Assembly (NCBI RefSeq): GCF_001428045.1
Contig: NZ_LMSD01000023.1
Coordinates: 558,001-622,000 of the forward strand
From: Paenibacillus sp. Soil750
Lineage (GTDB): Bacteria > Bacillota > Bacilli > Paenibacillales > NBRC-103111
Reading direction: 5' to 3'
Length of the DNA: 64,000 nt
The notes beneath the pieces were generated by a model. That model ran no database searches. It saw only the letters and a list, made by a program, of their open reading frames with translations, and was not told the origin of the DNA. Shown piece after piece: positions 1 through 9,757 of this stretch (positions are counted from its first letter, which is position 1; each line of letters starts with the position of its first letter). Made by a program: the position numbers and the translations under genes.

Positions 1-3000
1 TTGCTGCGCCAACTGGACTTACAGCCGCCAAATCAGGTGCCAATGGTGTTCAATTAACTTGGCATGCCGTAGACAGAGCGGATGCTCCACTAGTGGCTCC
101 TACTAACCTAACGATCAGCGGGAACACTGTGAATAGCCTGACTGTTAATTGGGATGCGGTAGAAGGTGCAGCGGACTACAGGCTTTACCGGTCTAATTCG
201 GAAGATGGAGATTACTACTCTATTCTTGATCTTCAACCTGGAGACACGACCTATACAGACACAAATCTGGGTAGCGGCATGCAGTACTTCTATAAAGTTA
301 TAGCTGTAAACAATAAAGGGATATCTGCTTATTCAGAGATCACTTCAGCTTGGACAGTGCCTGTACCGCCAACTGGACTGAGAGTCTTAAATAATATGGG
401 TACTACGCTAACATTAACTTGGAATGAAGTACCGGGCACTACGGAATATAAGCTCTATCGGTCAGCTTCATTAACAGGTGATTTCGAGTTGGTGACAGGT
501 GCAGGTACGAGCATCACATCAACTAGTTATACGGATTCCGGTTTGGAAGAAGGGACGAATTACTATTACAAGATTGTTTCATTAAATCCAGGCGGTGAAT
601 CTGCTTCTTCTGCTCCGCTTTCAACCATCTTTAACGTACCGGCGTCTGCCATTGATGATAATTTCGATGACTTCAATCGAGGTGAACTGAACGGCCAACG
701 AAACTGGGTGACAACCCTTCCAACGGGAACAGAGGCAACGGTGGAGGAAGAGACACCGACGCACGCCTATGTTTATATAAAGAAAAATAGCAATTATCAA
801 GGGGATCCCTCCGTAAGCCACGCGTTGAGTATACCTGCCGGCGCCATTGTGACGGCGGAAGTTACGGTGAAAGCGGATGACATTCAGTACAAGACCGTGC
901 TTGATCTTCGAGATAGCGCTACAAACAAACGCGCCGTCAACATCATTATGCAGAGCAACAAGATATGGGGGTACAGCGGTTCTTCCAAAGTTGATCTTTT
1001 GAATCCGATGGATTTAAGCAAGTCTTATAAGTTGAAAGCGGTTGTTAATGTGGCAACCAAGAAATTCGATATGTATGTCGATGATCAACTTGTAGGCAAC
1101 CAGTGGAACTTCCGAGAAAGTCCGGTTAACAATCTCAATACCATCATATTTGCATTAGGCGGTACGGCCAGCTCTATGAAGTTGGATCAAGTCAAGATCT
1201 CTTATGTACCGCTTGCTCCGACGAATCTAACAGCAAGCGAACAATCTGGGTCAGGTTTAAAAGTATCCTGGACGCCGGTTGCAGGAGCTACAGGTTACCG
1301 AATTTATCGTTCTCAAGCACCAGACAGGGGCTTTAAATTAGCGGTAGAGGTGCCCTCAGGCAATTCCTATACGGACAGTGGTTTACTTGCCAAAACAACT
1401 TATTATTACAAAATGGTAGCCTTAAGCGGCGGTGCGATTTCGGCAGAGTCAAGCCTGCTAACATCAGCCACAACAAATGCATCGGGTCTGACGTTACCAC
1501 TAGCACCGGAAGCTCTGTTTGCCAGCGATAACACGGGCACTTCAATCAAGTTAAGCTGGAAGGCAAGCAAGGATGCTGCCAGCTATTCCGTTTACAGATC
1601 CACGGTAAGTGGCGATCAGTTTGAACTTGTTGGTACGACGAACAGTCCATCCTTTCTGGATACGGGACTTGATGGGATCACAAGCTATACGTACAAGGTC
1701 GTTGCCGTTAACGAAGAGGGAGAATCACCGGATTCAAACCCCGTTTCATCTTCGTTCAATGTTGTGCAAACACTGATCAACGACAATTTTGATAGCGATG
1801 CGCTCGGTGCGGATCCAGCAGGTTGGACGATTGTGGAAGATACAGGAAGGCCAGTGACAGTTGTAAATGCCACTTATGCTGCAGCACCTGGTCACGCAGT
1901 TCGACTTACTGGCGGCAATGCTCAAGAGACAAGTGCGATAAGAACCTTTGGCGATGCCCAAGGGGTTCAAGGGATCGTAACGGTAGAAACAGATGTCCTG
2001 CCTACAAATTCTAATTGGAAAAACATACCTGTTATTACTGCACCTGGCGGCGCTGCAGCTGTACACACCTATTTTAGTGCCAGCCAAATTTTTGCCTATA
2101 AGTCCTCTAGCAGCAGCTCTAAGACATCGGTCTTCTCTCCGGTTGTCTTCGATGGAACATGGTATAAAACCAAAATTGTTCTGAATACCAACACGAATAA
2201 ATTCGACTTATTTGTCAATGATTCATCAACAGCATCCGCGAGTCAGTTTGGCTTTAGAACAGCCACATCCTCCGTTTACGGCGTGAAGGTAGCAACTGAT
2301 AATGTGAGCAGCGTGGATTTTGACAATGTCAAAGCGTATTTCAAGCCTTTTGCACCAACGTCTCTGACAGCAAGTGCAAATACGGCTTCAAGTATTAAAT
2401 TGACTTGGGGGGCTTCCGCTGGAGCTGCTGGCTACAAGCTGTACCGGTCCCTTAGTCCAGACAAAGGCTACAAGCAGGTGTATGCGGGTACAGATCTGAC
2501 TTTTACCGATAATGGGCTTACTAGCGGAACAACGTACTACTATAAAGTTGCTGCGGTAAAAGGTACGGCAGCTTCCGATGCCTCCAATCAAGTGACTGCA
2601 TCTACAACTGGCACGCCTGTAGCAGTGATGGAATCGAAAAGCCTGAAGAATGAAGTGCACATTCTGTCAGCATTGACAGACGAAGATCCCGGACAAGTGG
2701 GTTACATCGTTTATCGGGATGGTCTGGAAGTAGGCAGAACCTTTACTACCGCATTTACAGATAATGGGCTTGAAGCTGGTACAACCTATCACTATACGAT
2801 TGTGGCCTATGATAACTGGGGACACCTATCAACAGCGAGTGAGACAGTGGCGTATACGGTGCCAACGAATCCTGTGACTATTCCAGACGATGAGGACGAC
2901 GATTCGGGGAATTCACAAAATCCTGGTACAATAACGGGACCAAGGCCAAGTGATTCAATCATTCAAAAGCCGATCCTTGACACGAAGACCGGTGAGGCCA

Positions 3001-4115
3001 AGATAACCATGGAGCCGAAAGTTATTCTTAATGTGTTGGAACAGATGAAGGCAGATACGACGGGTACGAAACGTATATCGATCGATGTTCCGAAGGTGGA
3101 AGGTGCAACGGCTTACACGATACTTCTTCCATCAGCGGTACTAACGGATGATAAAACGACTCAGAAACTTGAGTTTAAAACGGACGCGGCCAATGTTGTA
3201 GTTCCTACCAATATGTTTGCTCATGTCAATACGGACGGTGTGAAGGAAATCGGATTGACGATAGGCGTTGTAGACCCTGTTACACTGCCTGATGCCGTGA
3301 AGGCGCAGACGGGAAACAGACCTGTTATTGAGCTGCATGCTACGGCGGATGGGAAACGAATAGCGTTCAATAATCCAGATGCAGTTGTTGAGGTAACCAT
3401 CCCTTACACACCTACTGCGGAAGAACTAAGACATCCTGAGCACCTTGTGATCTGGTACATTGACGGTTCTGGTAAAGCGTTGGCTGTTCCAAATAGTCGA
3501 TACAACGCAGAAACTGGAACGATTAGCTTTACTACAACACATTTTAGCTTATATGCCGTAGCATATGTGATCAAAAATTATGATGACCTAGCCCAATATG
3601 GATGGGCTAAAGATGCCATTGAAGTATTGGCAGCCAAAGGGATCATTAATGGAACAAGCGAGAAAACATTTGAGCCTGCTGCAAACATATCTCGGGCAGA
3701 CTTCTTGTTACTCTTGGTTAAGTCGTTAGGTTTGACGGCAAATATCGATGGTAATTTTGGGGATGTCAGCAAGGCTTCATACTATTATGATGCTGTGGCT
3801 ATTGCGAAAAACCTCGGCATTACCCAGGGTAGTGGAGGTAACCAATTTAACCCGAATACTGCGATTTCCAGGCAGGATATGATGGTTATTGCGGCTAGAG
3901 CAATGCGAGCAGCGAAGAAGCTTAATACCGTCGGCACAAGCGCTGATCTTAATGCGTTTACAGATAAGTCCGATGTATCTGCATATGCCGTTGAAGATCT
4001 AGCAGCAATGAGCAAGGAAGGTATTATTCAAGGCAACGGAAGTTTGTTAAATCCAAATGGTCATGCAACAAGAGCCGAAGCAGCTGTAATCATCTATAGA
4101 ATCTATAATAAATGA
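1..4115 (+). CDS. S-layer-anchored FnIII / LamG-like multidomain surface protein (5' end outside window)
   Basis: The reading frame is already open at base 3, so the gene starts upstream of the window; the GTG at 93 is internal. Numbering residues from that codon, FnIII-like repeats lie at about 1-90, 92-184, 372-465, 470-555, 752-845 and a degenerate one at 848-930, each with the W-x-x-V/A...Y-x-x-Y-R-S pattern. Two concanavalin/LamG-like segments (about 188-370 and 555-750, each opening with D-N-F-D) separate them. An acidic linker (PDDEDDDSGN) and a beta-rich pre-SLH segment follow. Three SLH motifs end the protein (about 1160-1205, 1222-1268, 1285-1336), so it is probably bound to secondary cell-wall polymer at the surface. 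Its role is likely carbohydrate binding or matrix contact; no catalytic domain is visible in this part. The first visible FnIII unit (bases 3-90) is truncated and runs straight into the next one. Confidence 0.9.
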   Translation, partial: AAPTGLTAAKSGANGVQLTWHAVDRADAPLVAPTNLTISGNTVNSLTVNWDAVEGAADYRLYRSNSEDGDYYSILDLQPGDTTYTDTNLGSGMQYFYKVIAVNNKGISAYSEITSAWTVPVPPTGLRVLNNMGTTLTLTWNEVPGTTEYKLYRSASLTGDFELVTGAGTSITSTSYTDSGLEEGTNYYYKIVSLNPGGESASSAPLSTIFNVPASAIDDNFDDFNRGELNGQRNWVTTLPTGTEATVEEETPTHAYVYIKKNSNYQGDPSVSHALSIPAGAIVTAEVTVKADDIQYKTVLDLRDSATNKRAVNIIMQSNKIWGYSGSSKVDLLNPMDLSKSYKLKAVVNVATKKFDMYVDDQLVGNQWNFRESPVNNLNTIIFALGGTASSMKLDQVKISYVPLAPTNLTASEQSGSGLKVSWTPVAGATGYRIYRSQAPDRGFKLAVEVPSGNSYTDSGLLAKTTYYYKMVALSGGAISAESSLLTSATTNASGLTLPLAPEALFASDNTGTSIKLSWKASKDAASYSVYRSTVSGDQFELVGTTNSPSFLDTGLDGITSYTYKVVAVNEEGESPDSNPVSSSFNVVQTLINDNFDSDALGADPAGWTIVEDTGRPVTVVNATYAAAPGHAVRLTGGNAQETSAIRTFGDAQGVQGIVTVETDVLPTNSNWKNIPVITAPGGAAAVHTYFSASQIFAYKSSSSSSKTSVFSPVVFDGTWYKTKIVLNTNTNKFDLFVNDSSTASASQFGFRTATSSVYGVKVATDNVSSVDFDNVKAYFKPFAPTSLTASANTASSIKLTWGASAGAAGYKLYRSLSPDKGYKQVYAGTDLTFTDNGLTSGTTYYYKVAAVKGTAASDASNQVTASTTGTPVAVMESKSLKNEVHILSALTDEDPGQVGYIVYRDGLEVGRTFTTAFTDNGLEAGTTYHYTIVAYDNWGHLSTASETVAYTVPTNPVTIPDDEDDDSGNSQNPGTITGPRPSDSIIQKPILDTKTGEAKITMEPKVILNVLEQMKADTTGTKRISIDVPKVEGATAYTILLPSAVLTDDKTTQKLEFKTDAANVVVPTNMFAHVNTDGVKEIGLTIGVVDPVTLPDAVKAQTGNRPVIELHATADGKRIAFNNPDAVVEVTIPYTPTAEELRHPEHLVIWYIDGSGKALAVPNSRYNAETGTISFTTTHFSLYAVAYVIKNYDDLAQYGWAKDAIEVLAAKGIINGTSEKTFEPAANISRADFLLLLVKSLGLTANIDGNFGDVSKASYYYDAVAIAKNLGITQGSGGNQFNPNTAISRQDMMVIAARAMRAAKKLNTVGTSADLNAFTDKSDVSAYAVEDLAAMSKEGIIQGNGSLLNPNGHATRAEAAVIIYRIYNK

Positions 4116-4157
4116 GTTTGGTGATTCGAACTTAGTCTAGAAATATGTTTAACCATG

Positions 4158-4182
4158 GTCCATACTCCGGTATGGACTTTTT
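4158..4182 (+). terminator. Rho-independent terminator after the SLH protein gene
   Basis: A perfect 8-bp stem GTCCATAC/GTATGGAC with a TCCG tetraloop is followed directly by TTTTT. It lies 43 bases after the stop codon of the SLH gene. Confidence 0.9.
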
Positions 4183-4208
4183 GTTTAGAAATGGCGTGTT
4201 TGTGGTCG

Positions 4209-4256
4209 AAGGGGAACGGATCATTTGAGACGAAATAGCGGCGCTACATTCCCCTT
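4209..4256. repeat. Hairpin-forming intergenic element
   Basis: An 8-bp inverted repeat AAGGGGAA/TTCCCCTT encloses 32 bases containing GAGACGAAATAGCGGCGC. There is no T-tract, so it does not look like a terminator. It may be a dispersed palindromic repeat, but I found no second copy in this window. The rest of the gene-free stretch 4183-4373 shows nothing I can name. Confidence 0.3.
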
Positions 4257-4373
4257 ATAGTTATCAGGATGTATGATTACCGGTAGTCGTATGAACAGAT
4301 GGAAGGAATTAGAAGCTGCTAGAGAGAATTAAGGAATATCACATTTTACAAAAGTGGGGTGCTCCATCTGAAC

Positions 4374-4520
4374 GTGAATATTCCGAAGGAAATACATATC
4401 ATAGGCTCAGTCGGAATCAATAAAACCACCCTTGCTAGAAATTTATCACGAAAACACAGCATACCCTACTATGAATTAGATAACGTAGTTTGGAAAAGAC
4501 ATAAAGGTGAAGATGATTGA
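4374..4520 (+). pseudogene. Fragment of a P-loop (FlaR/adenylate-kinase-like) nucleotide kinase
   Basis: A GTG-started frame of 48 residues matches only the N-terminus of the small P-loop kinases annotated as DNA topology modulation or FlaR-like (typical length about 170-180 residues, from memory). The pattern is IHIIGSVGINKTTLARNLS followed by IPYYELDNVVWKRH. The Walker A loop is altered: the usual G-S-G-K-T has become G-I-N-K-T. The frame stops right after the conserved VVWKRH segment and nothing recognisable as the rest of the protein follows before the next gene. No good ribosome site precedes it. It is a decayed remnant. Confidence 0.7.
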
Positions 4521-4573
4521 GCAATATTTTAGTGAAGTCTAATAATGAGGTTTATCATGGAGGTAAATGAAAG

Positions 4574-4909
4574 ATGAAATTACCAAAACTCATTGGTGTA
4601 CTCGCTTCAACTGGTTCAATGATACTTTGGATCATATTTGCTTTGTTCAATCCATACACTCATGAGCGTGTCGACAATGACGTTTTAATAAATACATTAT
4701 TTACGCTTTTTATTCCAGCTTGTGTAGCACTGCTAGGGGCCGTTATTAAAAGGCCTTCGCTTATGTTTATTGCATTTGTTTGGTCACTTCCTATAAGTCT
4801 ATACACCGCAATGACCCCGAGTATGTTTAAAATTTTTGGTATTACTTCAGTTATGTACCTGATTTCGGGTATATGGATGATTAGGGAAAATAGATCTCGA
4901 CATAGGTGA
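4574..4909 (+). CDS. Small integral membrane protein, function unknown
   Basis: The product has 111 residues with about four hydrophobic segments (roughly residues 6-26, 40-58, 64-84 and 88-104) separated by short charged loops, and ends in a basic tail (ENRSRHR). GGAGG at 4559-4563 precedes the ATG with about 10 bases of spacing. I do not recognise a family. It lies between two decayed genes and an intact Nudix gene, and nothing links it functionally to either. Confidence 0.6.
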   Translation: MKLPKLIGVLASTGSMILWIIFALFNPYTHERVDNDVLINTLFTLFIPACVALLGAVIKRPSLMFIAFVWSLPISLYTAMTPSMFKIFGITSVMYLISGIWMIRENRSRHR

Positions 4910-4976
4910 GAGAGATCTACGGTTAGGGGTCAATGATGATAATTTCAATTTATGAAATCCATAGGAGGACACGAAG

Positions 4977-5396
4977 ATGATGCCAAAACATTTTCTTTCA
5001 GCAGCAGCCATTGTACTTAATGAGCGTAACGAAATTTTATTAATCAAAGGCCCTGAACGAGGTTGGGAAATGCCCGGTGGCGTGGTTGAAGAAGGCGAAT
5101 CATTGATACACGCAGCGATTAGAGAAACGAAGGAAGAGAGTGGTATTGATATAGAAGTGACCAAATTTTGTGGTGTTTTCCAGAATGTCACGCAGTCTAT
5201 TTGTAACACTTTGTTTTTAGGTAGACCAGTCGGAGGAGAGTTAACAACGAGTTCTGAGTCTCTCGAAGTAGGCTTTTTCCCAATTGAACAAGCATTGGAA
5301 ATGGTAACTTTTCTAAATTTCAGGCAGAGAATAGCGTTTTGTTTACATGAAGAAAATCATCCATTTTGTGTGGAATTTTTAGAGGAAATGAGTTAA
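4977..5396 (+). CDS. Nudix hydrolase
   Basis: The 139-residue protein has a complete Nudix box, G-x5-E-x7-R-E-x-x-E-E-x-G: G35, E41, R49-E50, E53-E54 and G56, which forms the Mg-binding helix that hydrolyses nucleoside-diphosphate-linked compounds. Preceding it is the usual strand with W-E-M-P-G-G. Length is typical for a single-domain MutT/Nudix enzyme and the protein should be cytosolic. AGGAGG at 4963-4968 gives 8 bases of spacing to this ATG; a second ATG follows directly and could be used. The substrate cannot be told from the sequence. It looks intact, unlike its neighbours on both sides. Confidence 0.9.
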   Translation: MMPKHFLSAAAIVLNERNEILLIKGPERGWEMPGGVVEEGESLIHAAIRETKEESGIDIEVTKFCGVFQNVTQSICNTLFLGRPVGGELTTSSESLEVGFFPIEQALEMVTFLNFRQRIAFCLHEENHPFCVEFLEEMS

Positions 5397-5473
5397 TTTC
5401 TTGAGATTCAAAAGTGGATCATTTCAGATCGAATACTAGTATTTATTATTGAATGGAGGTAGACGGGTTAGGA

Positions 5474-5852
5474 TTGTCAGCAATTGTACTTGATCTTGAT
5501 GGAACGCTACTGAACTCGGATAAGAATTCCTGAGGAATTACGGATATTTTTTGAAGGTAATGTGCATTTTGTATTAACAGATCAAGGCAAACTCATTCAG
5601 ATGATGAATAAGTCCGTATCCAAAGCCACTGGCGTAATGAAATTAATTCAGTTCTATGGCATACATATGGCTGACGTTGTGGTATTTGGCGATGATTACA
5701 ATGACCTCGAAATGTTTAAGATGTCTGCGTATTCTGTTGCGATGATGAATGCGGTTGAGGAGCTAAAGGAATTAGCAAATGAAATAACAGAAACCAATGA
5801 TAATGACGGCGTTGCACAAATATTAGAAAAGATGATATATAGCATTTGCTAG
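5474..5852 (+). pseudogene. Cof-type HAD phosphatase with an internal deletion
   Basis: The N-terminal HAD motif I (AIVLDLDGTLLNSDKNS, residues 3-19 from a TTG at 5474) is followed by a stop at 5531. After only about 30 bases the C-terminal part of the same family resumes in another frame from about 5562: V-S-K-A-T-G-V, then motif IV as FGDDYNDLEMF, then the usual NAVEELKELAN and NDNDGVAQILEK ending. Intact Cof-like HAD hydrolases have about 260-290 residues; here the cap domain and motifs II and most of III are missing. The gene is therefore a pseudogene produced by a deletion of several hundred bases, not a functional short protein. Confidence 0.8.
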
Positions 5853-5861
5853 GGAGTGGTT

Positions 5862-5892
5862 AAAACGGAGAACCTGTGAACCAGATTCTCCG
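5862..5892 (-). terminator. Terminator for the minus-strand glycosidase gene
   Basis: On the minus strand, CGGAGAA/TTCTCCG (7 bp, 13-base loop) is followed by TTTT. It sits just past the end of the glycosidase gene, and also closes the HAD pseudogene on the other strand without a T-tract. Confidence 0.7.
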
Positions 5893-5905
5893 CGTTGCCT
5901 ATCCA

Positions 5906-8617
5906 TTATGATTGAACAGGTTGAATCGATATCTCCGCACGTGGCAAGCAGTCAGTTATTATCAACGCCAATCCTCCGCTGGTTTGAAGCGAGCTTTGTA
6001 CGTTACACCCCGTGCCAACAACCATATATGGTACTCCCTCAGTTAAATTGATAAGCATGCTAAATGTCTGTTCAGCTTCCCCGGCATAGTGAAATTCCGC
6101 ACGGTATTCCGTGAATTCTTTATTGAAGTGTTGTTGCAGCATCCACACGTTGAAGCCAGTAGAAACTTTACCTAATTGATAGTAGGAAGCAAACCAATTG
6201 ATGACAGGGGCCGATAAACCGCCGAAATGATGCCATCCAGCGCCACGCCCTGTCTGTACGATAAAATGTTCGTAACAATTGTAGGTAGCCTCGGTCTCGC
6301 GTTTCCATAATTCTAGAGCGGTATTGGCTATGCGGAAAGCATGATCAGGGAAACCCAAGTCGAGCATTGTTTTCCAGAAAAACCACTGATGCGGCATCCA
6401 GACCGCACCGTTCCAATAACCATCCGCTCGATAATAAGGTGCACTTTGGTCAACGGTTGATAAGCCAATTGATGTCCATAAGCGTGCTTCATCAAACAGT
6501 GCGGTAATTAAACGGTTTGCACGATCGCTGTCACAGACACCGGCAACCAGCGGGTAGAGGCCGTCCATTCCCATGTTGTAATTGGCACCAGAGGGATGAC
6601 GCAAATGGCCCACAGATTCGCCCTGCTGATTATGTACAACATAACCGTAGTAGCCTGCTTTTTCATCCCATGCATGGGCTTCCAACGCTTCGCTCCATAG
6701 CCGAATATCTTCTTCGTATCCCCGAATATCCATTTGCCAATCATCAGACATTGCCGCTGCCATCTTAAGTATCTTGGCGATTCGAATCGCTTGGCTCGTT
6801 GTAATGATGGGAGCAACTGTAGCTTCCAAATCGTGCTCATGCACGTATTTCTGTGGTGGATAGTCGTCCCAGCCCCCTGAGTTGTAGAAATAATCCCATG
6901 TTTTCAGTAGGCCGGTACGTAGTGTATTGGTCGTTGAACTGCTGGTTTTGCCAGCGAAGAACAAGTAATATTGCCGCAATCGCGGGTAAAAATGTTGCAG
7001 GAAGTCAGGAGATTGTCCGTGATTCCACAACTCTTGGAACACATAATGCTGCACAGGTACGGGGCTGCCGTGATGTATGAAGGCGGCTTGAGGGTCACCA
7101 GGTTCCGTCATATAAGCATTCAAGCAATCCATTGCTCGCTGAGTATCGATATCCGAGAAGCCGAGTCCGATAAACCCAGAATCCCATGTATACAGCGAAT
7201 CCCACCATCGGCCAGGTGTACTGTGCCTTATATATGTTCGTTTCGTATAGACGGGATAGACGGTATTCGTTAGCAAAGTAGCACGCATGAGCTGCTGGCT
7301 GAACGCATAGCGATCACCGGATGGATAGGAAGGAGGCGGATTCAACTTGGTACGTTCAGCTTGATAGATCGACTCGCACTTCCCATAGTCAAGTGTAAAG
7401 TTGGACATATAGCCAAGCACTTCTTCGTAAGTCCCCGAGCAAACCATGCCGTGAAGTATCATGGTTGAATCCGGGAGTAAATGAATAGGACGCATAAACA
7501 CATTTGTGTAATGACCCTTTCCATTACCCTGCAAAATGTCATCGACATGATTATGCACGGTATGGCGGGCAAAGCGATCCAATTCGTCATTGCTGATCTG
7601 ACGAATCTGGGCATTTGAATAATTCCACAGGAGGCCATAATGACAGGGACTGTCTGGATATCGAAGAATGAGACTTCTTGGAACGGGACCTGGTAGTAAT
7701 TCAGGCTTAATATGCCAAGGACGATCAATGAAAGCGACATCTTTGCATGCGCTGCGCTCAAGGAGTGCGAATCCGTCAATGATCATTGGACTAGAGCCCA
7801 AAGTGTTGTGCAAGCTAAGAGTGACCTTGCCAGCAGAAAGTTTCCCCACGGGAAGTTCTGCAACGATCAATGTGCCTGACGGCTCCAAGAGAAGACTATG
7901 TCTCACCTGTTCAAGTCCAATCTCAAGCTCCCCGCCTTGCGCCGCTTGATAGCGTAACAGAAGCACACCATCTTGTAAGGGGGTTGTGACATTTACTTCA
8001 TATCGCAGCATGTCACCAACATCATCTCCGAATTGGCATCCGATTGCCGATCCGCCTGTATAATGCTGTCCACGAATCTCTCCACGTGCAAATCCGTCAT
8101 AGACCAATCCATCGGATGGTCGCGGTTGGGCGAATGTCAATTCGCTGTAATCTAACGCATCCACCCACGCTACATCCTCAGGAAGCTGTGCATCCGCGTA
8201 TACATGAACTTCACCATGTCCTGGAAGCCGAGGCGGCTGAAGGGAAGCCATCCAGTGCAGCACAAGATTCTGTGGATGCTCCGTGTGATTGGCCAAGGCA
8301 GCACGGATGAGACGGCTATGATCGTCAATCCGACTGAACGAAATATCAGCGTAGACACGATCCTTCCACTCCAGCTCATGGCGGTGGGAAAAGAAGCTGT
8401 AATCCGGTGTAGCTTCCCAAGGATGATAGCCGGATTCCCACAAGACACTTGGAATATCTATTTTTCTTCGATAGAACCCAGGCATAAAACTCAGATCAAA
8501 TCGTAACCCTCTCGCTGGATCACTAATATGAGAGATACCCATGTATTGTTTGGTGTAAGGTCCCCAAGCAGGGAGTCTAAGGTCATGATCAGTGGTGAGG
8601 TTGTCAAATTCGTGCAT
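5906..8617 (-). CDS. GH63 / trehalase-like (alpha/alpha)6 glycoside hydrolase (MGH1-like)
   Basis: The 903-residue protein has no signal peptide and is probably cytosolic. The N-terminal half is beta-rich. The C-terminal half (about 440-830) is an (alpha/alpha)6 barrel typical of GH63/MGH1-like glycosidases, with T-W-D-S-G-F-I-G-L-G near residue 478 (the WD of the first catalytic motif) and a YWNGAVWMPHQWFFWK segment near 750, which corresponds to the GH63/GH37 YWRGPVWxPxxW motif. The substrate is not determinable; alpha-glucosides or alpha-mannosides are typical of relatives. ATG at 8617 is preceded by AAAGGAG. It is divergent from an AraC regulator, now frameshifted, that would be its natural controller, and it may process sugar delivered by the importer that follows that regulator. 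Confidence 0.8.
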   Translation of the reverse strand: MHEFDNLTTDHDLRLPAWGPYTKQYMGISHISDPARGLRFDLSFMPGFYRRKIDIPSVLWESGYHPWEATPDYSFFSHRHELEWKDRVYADISFSRIDDHSRLIRAALANHTEHPQNLVLHWMASLQPPRLPGHGEVHVYADAQLPEDVAWVDALDYSELTFAQPRPSDGLVYDGFARGEIRGQHYTGGSAIGCQFGDDVGDMLRYEVNVTTPLQDGVLLLRYQAAQGGELEIGLEQVRHSLLLEPSGTLIVAELPVGKLSAGKVTLSLHNTLGSSPMIIDGFALLERSACKDVAFIDRPWHIKPELLPGPVPRSLILRYPDSPCHYGLLWNYSNAQIRQISNDELDRFARHTVHNHVDDILQGNGKGHYTNVFMRPIHLLPDSTMILHGMVCSGTYEEVLGYMSNFTLDYGKCESIYQAERTKLNPPPSYPSGDRYAFSQQLMRATLLTNTVYPVYTKRTYIRHSTPGRWWDSLYTWDSGFIGLGFSDIDTQRAMDCLNAYMTEPGDPQAAFIHHGSPVPVQHYVFQELWNHGQSPDFLQHFYPRLRQYYLFFAGKTSSSTTNTLRTGLLKTWDYFYNSGGWDDYPPQKYVHEHDLEATVAPIITTSQAIRIAKILKMAAAMSDDWQMDIRGYEEDIRLWSEALEAHAWDEKAGYYGYVVHNQQGESVGHLRHPSGANYNMGMDGLYPLVAGVCDSDRANRLITALFDEARLWTSIGLSTVDQSAPYYRADGYWNGAVWMPHQWFFWKTMLDLGFPDHAFRIANTALELWKRETEATYNCYEHFIVQTGRGAGWHHFGGLSAPVINWFASYYQLGKVSTGFNVWMLQQHFNKEFTEYRAEFHYAGEAEQTFSMLINLTEGVPYMVVGTGCNVQSSLQTSGGLALIITDCLPRAEISIQPVQS

Positions 8618-8765
8618 GAAGTATCGCTCCTTTAACAGATGTCATATTCTCTTTATTTTAAAATAAATGAAGTCGAAAAGCCTCTTGATAGCGGATCAAT
8701 TTATCTTGAATACGGACATTCGTGATATGATAGCAGGAGTATATGAAAGAAAGGACAATAACAAA

Positions 8766-9657
8766 ATGGCCGTAAATTTGACCGCTTACGATAACGAACA
8801 AGTCGATTATGCAGACCCGAATTTCCGGATTAAAATATGGACTAATTGTCATCCAATTCAAGCGACCATTCAATATGGTCCCTGGCACTACCATGAGGAA
8901 GTGGAGTGGATCACGGTTCTGAAGGGGACGATGACCATTGAGACGACACAGCAAACATACATGTTGCAAGCCGGCGATGTGGTGATGTTAGGCTCGAACG
9001 AGCTTCATCGATCTCACAAATACGGACAATCTCCTCTGATATATTGTTTGCCATGTCGATATGTCCGCTTTCATGGACCCATCGTTGCTATCCTATCTGG
9101 CCGCATTTACTGGTAGATCAGCCAATTTAACACGGTTGAGTGACGCGTTGAGGAAATATCCGTTAAGCATTCAACTCATTCATGAGCTCCTTATTCAGAT
9201 GCTTCGAGAAATAACGGATAAAGGGAGAGGTTACGAGCTTGCCGTAAATGCTAGTTTGAAAAAGCTCCTATACACACTGATTCAAATTGACGATGAGCAA
9301 ATTATTGAACCGATGGATCATCAACTAGCCCTCAAATTGCGCCCAGCGTTAGCCTATATTGAGCAGCTGTTAGAATCGCCTTGCCAGATCACAGATATTA
9401 GCTCTAAGTTGAACTACAATAGCAGTTATTTTGCCAAGCTGTTTAAGAAAGGAATGGGGATGACGTTTACGTCCTATGTGCAAATGCGTAGAATGAAACG
9501 AGCGGAACAACTCCTGTTGACAGAGACATGGTCGGTAACAGAAATAAGCGGTAGAGTCGGGTTTACAAGCCCTGCCCAGTTTTATCAGTTGTTTAAAAGG
9601 CATTTCGGCTGCAGCCCGAGACAGTTTGTTGAGAGAAGGAATCTCCAAAAAATGTGA
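8766..9657 (+). pseudogene. AraC-family regulator (cupin plus HTH) broken by a frameshift
   Basis: The first frame (ATG 8766, preceded by AAGGA; an in-frame ATG at 8667 also exists) encodes a cupin sensor domain with WHYHEEVEWITVLKG and LQAGDVVMLGSNELHRSHKY. It loses homology near 9045 and stops at 9116. The frame starting upstream of 9061 continues the same protein: CHVDMSAFMDPSLLSYLAAF, a helical linker, then two AraC HTH motifs (ITDISSKLNYNSSYFAKLFKK, VTEISGRVGFTSPAQFYQLFKRHFG). Joining them needs one extra base removed, or two added, around 9041-9050 (ATATATTGTTTGC). Together they form a normal AraC regulator of about 295 residues. It is either a real pseudogene or a sequencing error. It is divergent from the glycosidase gene. 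Confidence 0.75.
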
Positions 9658-9680
9658 ATAATCCATTTCGATATATTACG

Positions 9681-9712
9681 GCCCCCAACACGGCAACGTG
9701 GTGGGGGCTATT
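9681..9712 (+). terminator. Terminator after the AraC gene
   Basis: The stem GCCCCCAACACG/CGTGGTGGGGGC (12 bp, one mismatch) closes on a GCAA loop and is followed by TATTTG. The stem is strong and the T-run weak. Confidence 0.65.
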
Positions 9713-9757
9713 TGACGCATTCTTTATGCGAATTTCCAGAGATTAAATTATTACAAA

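Noticed and set aside
5562..5852. Independent 96-residue protein
   Set aside because: It is the C-terminal part of a Cof-type HAD phosphatase whose N-terminus is present just upstream in another frame.
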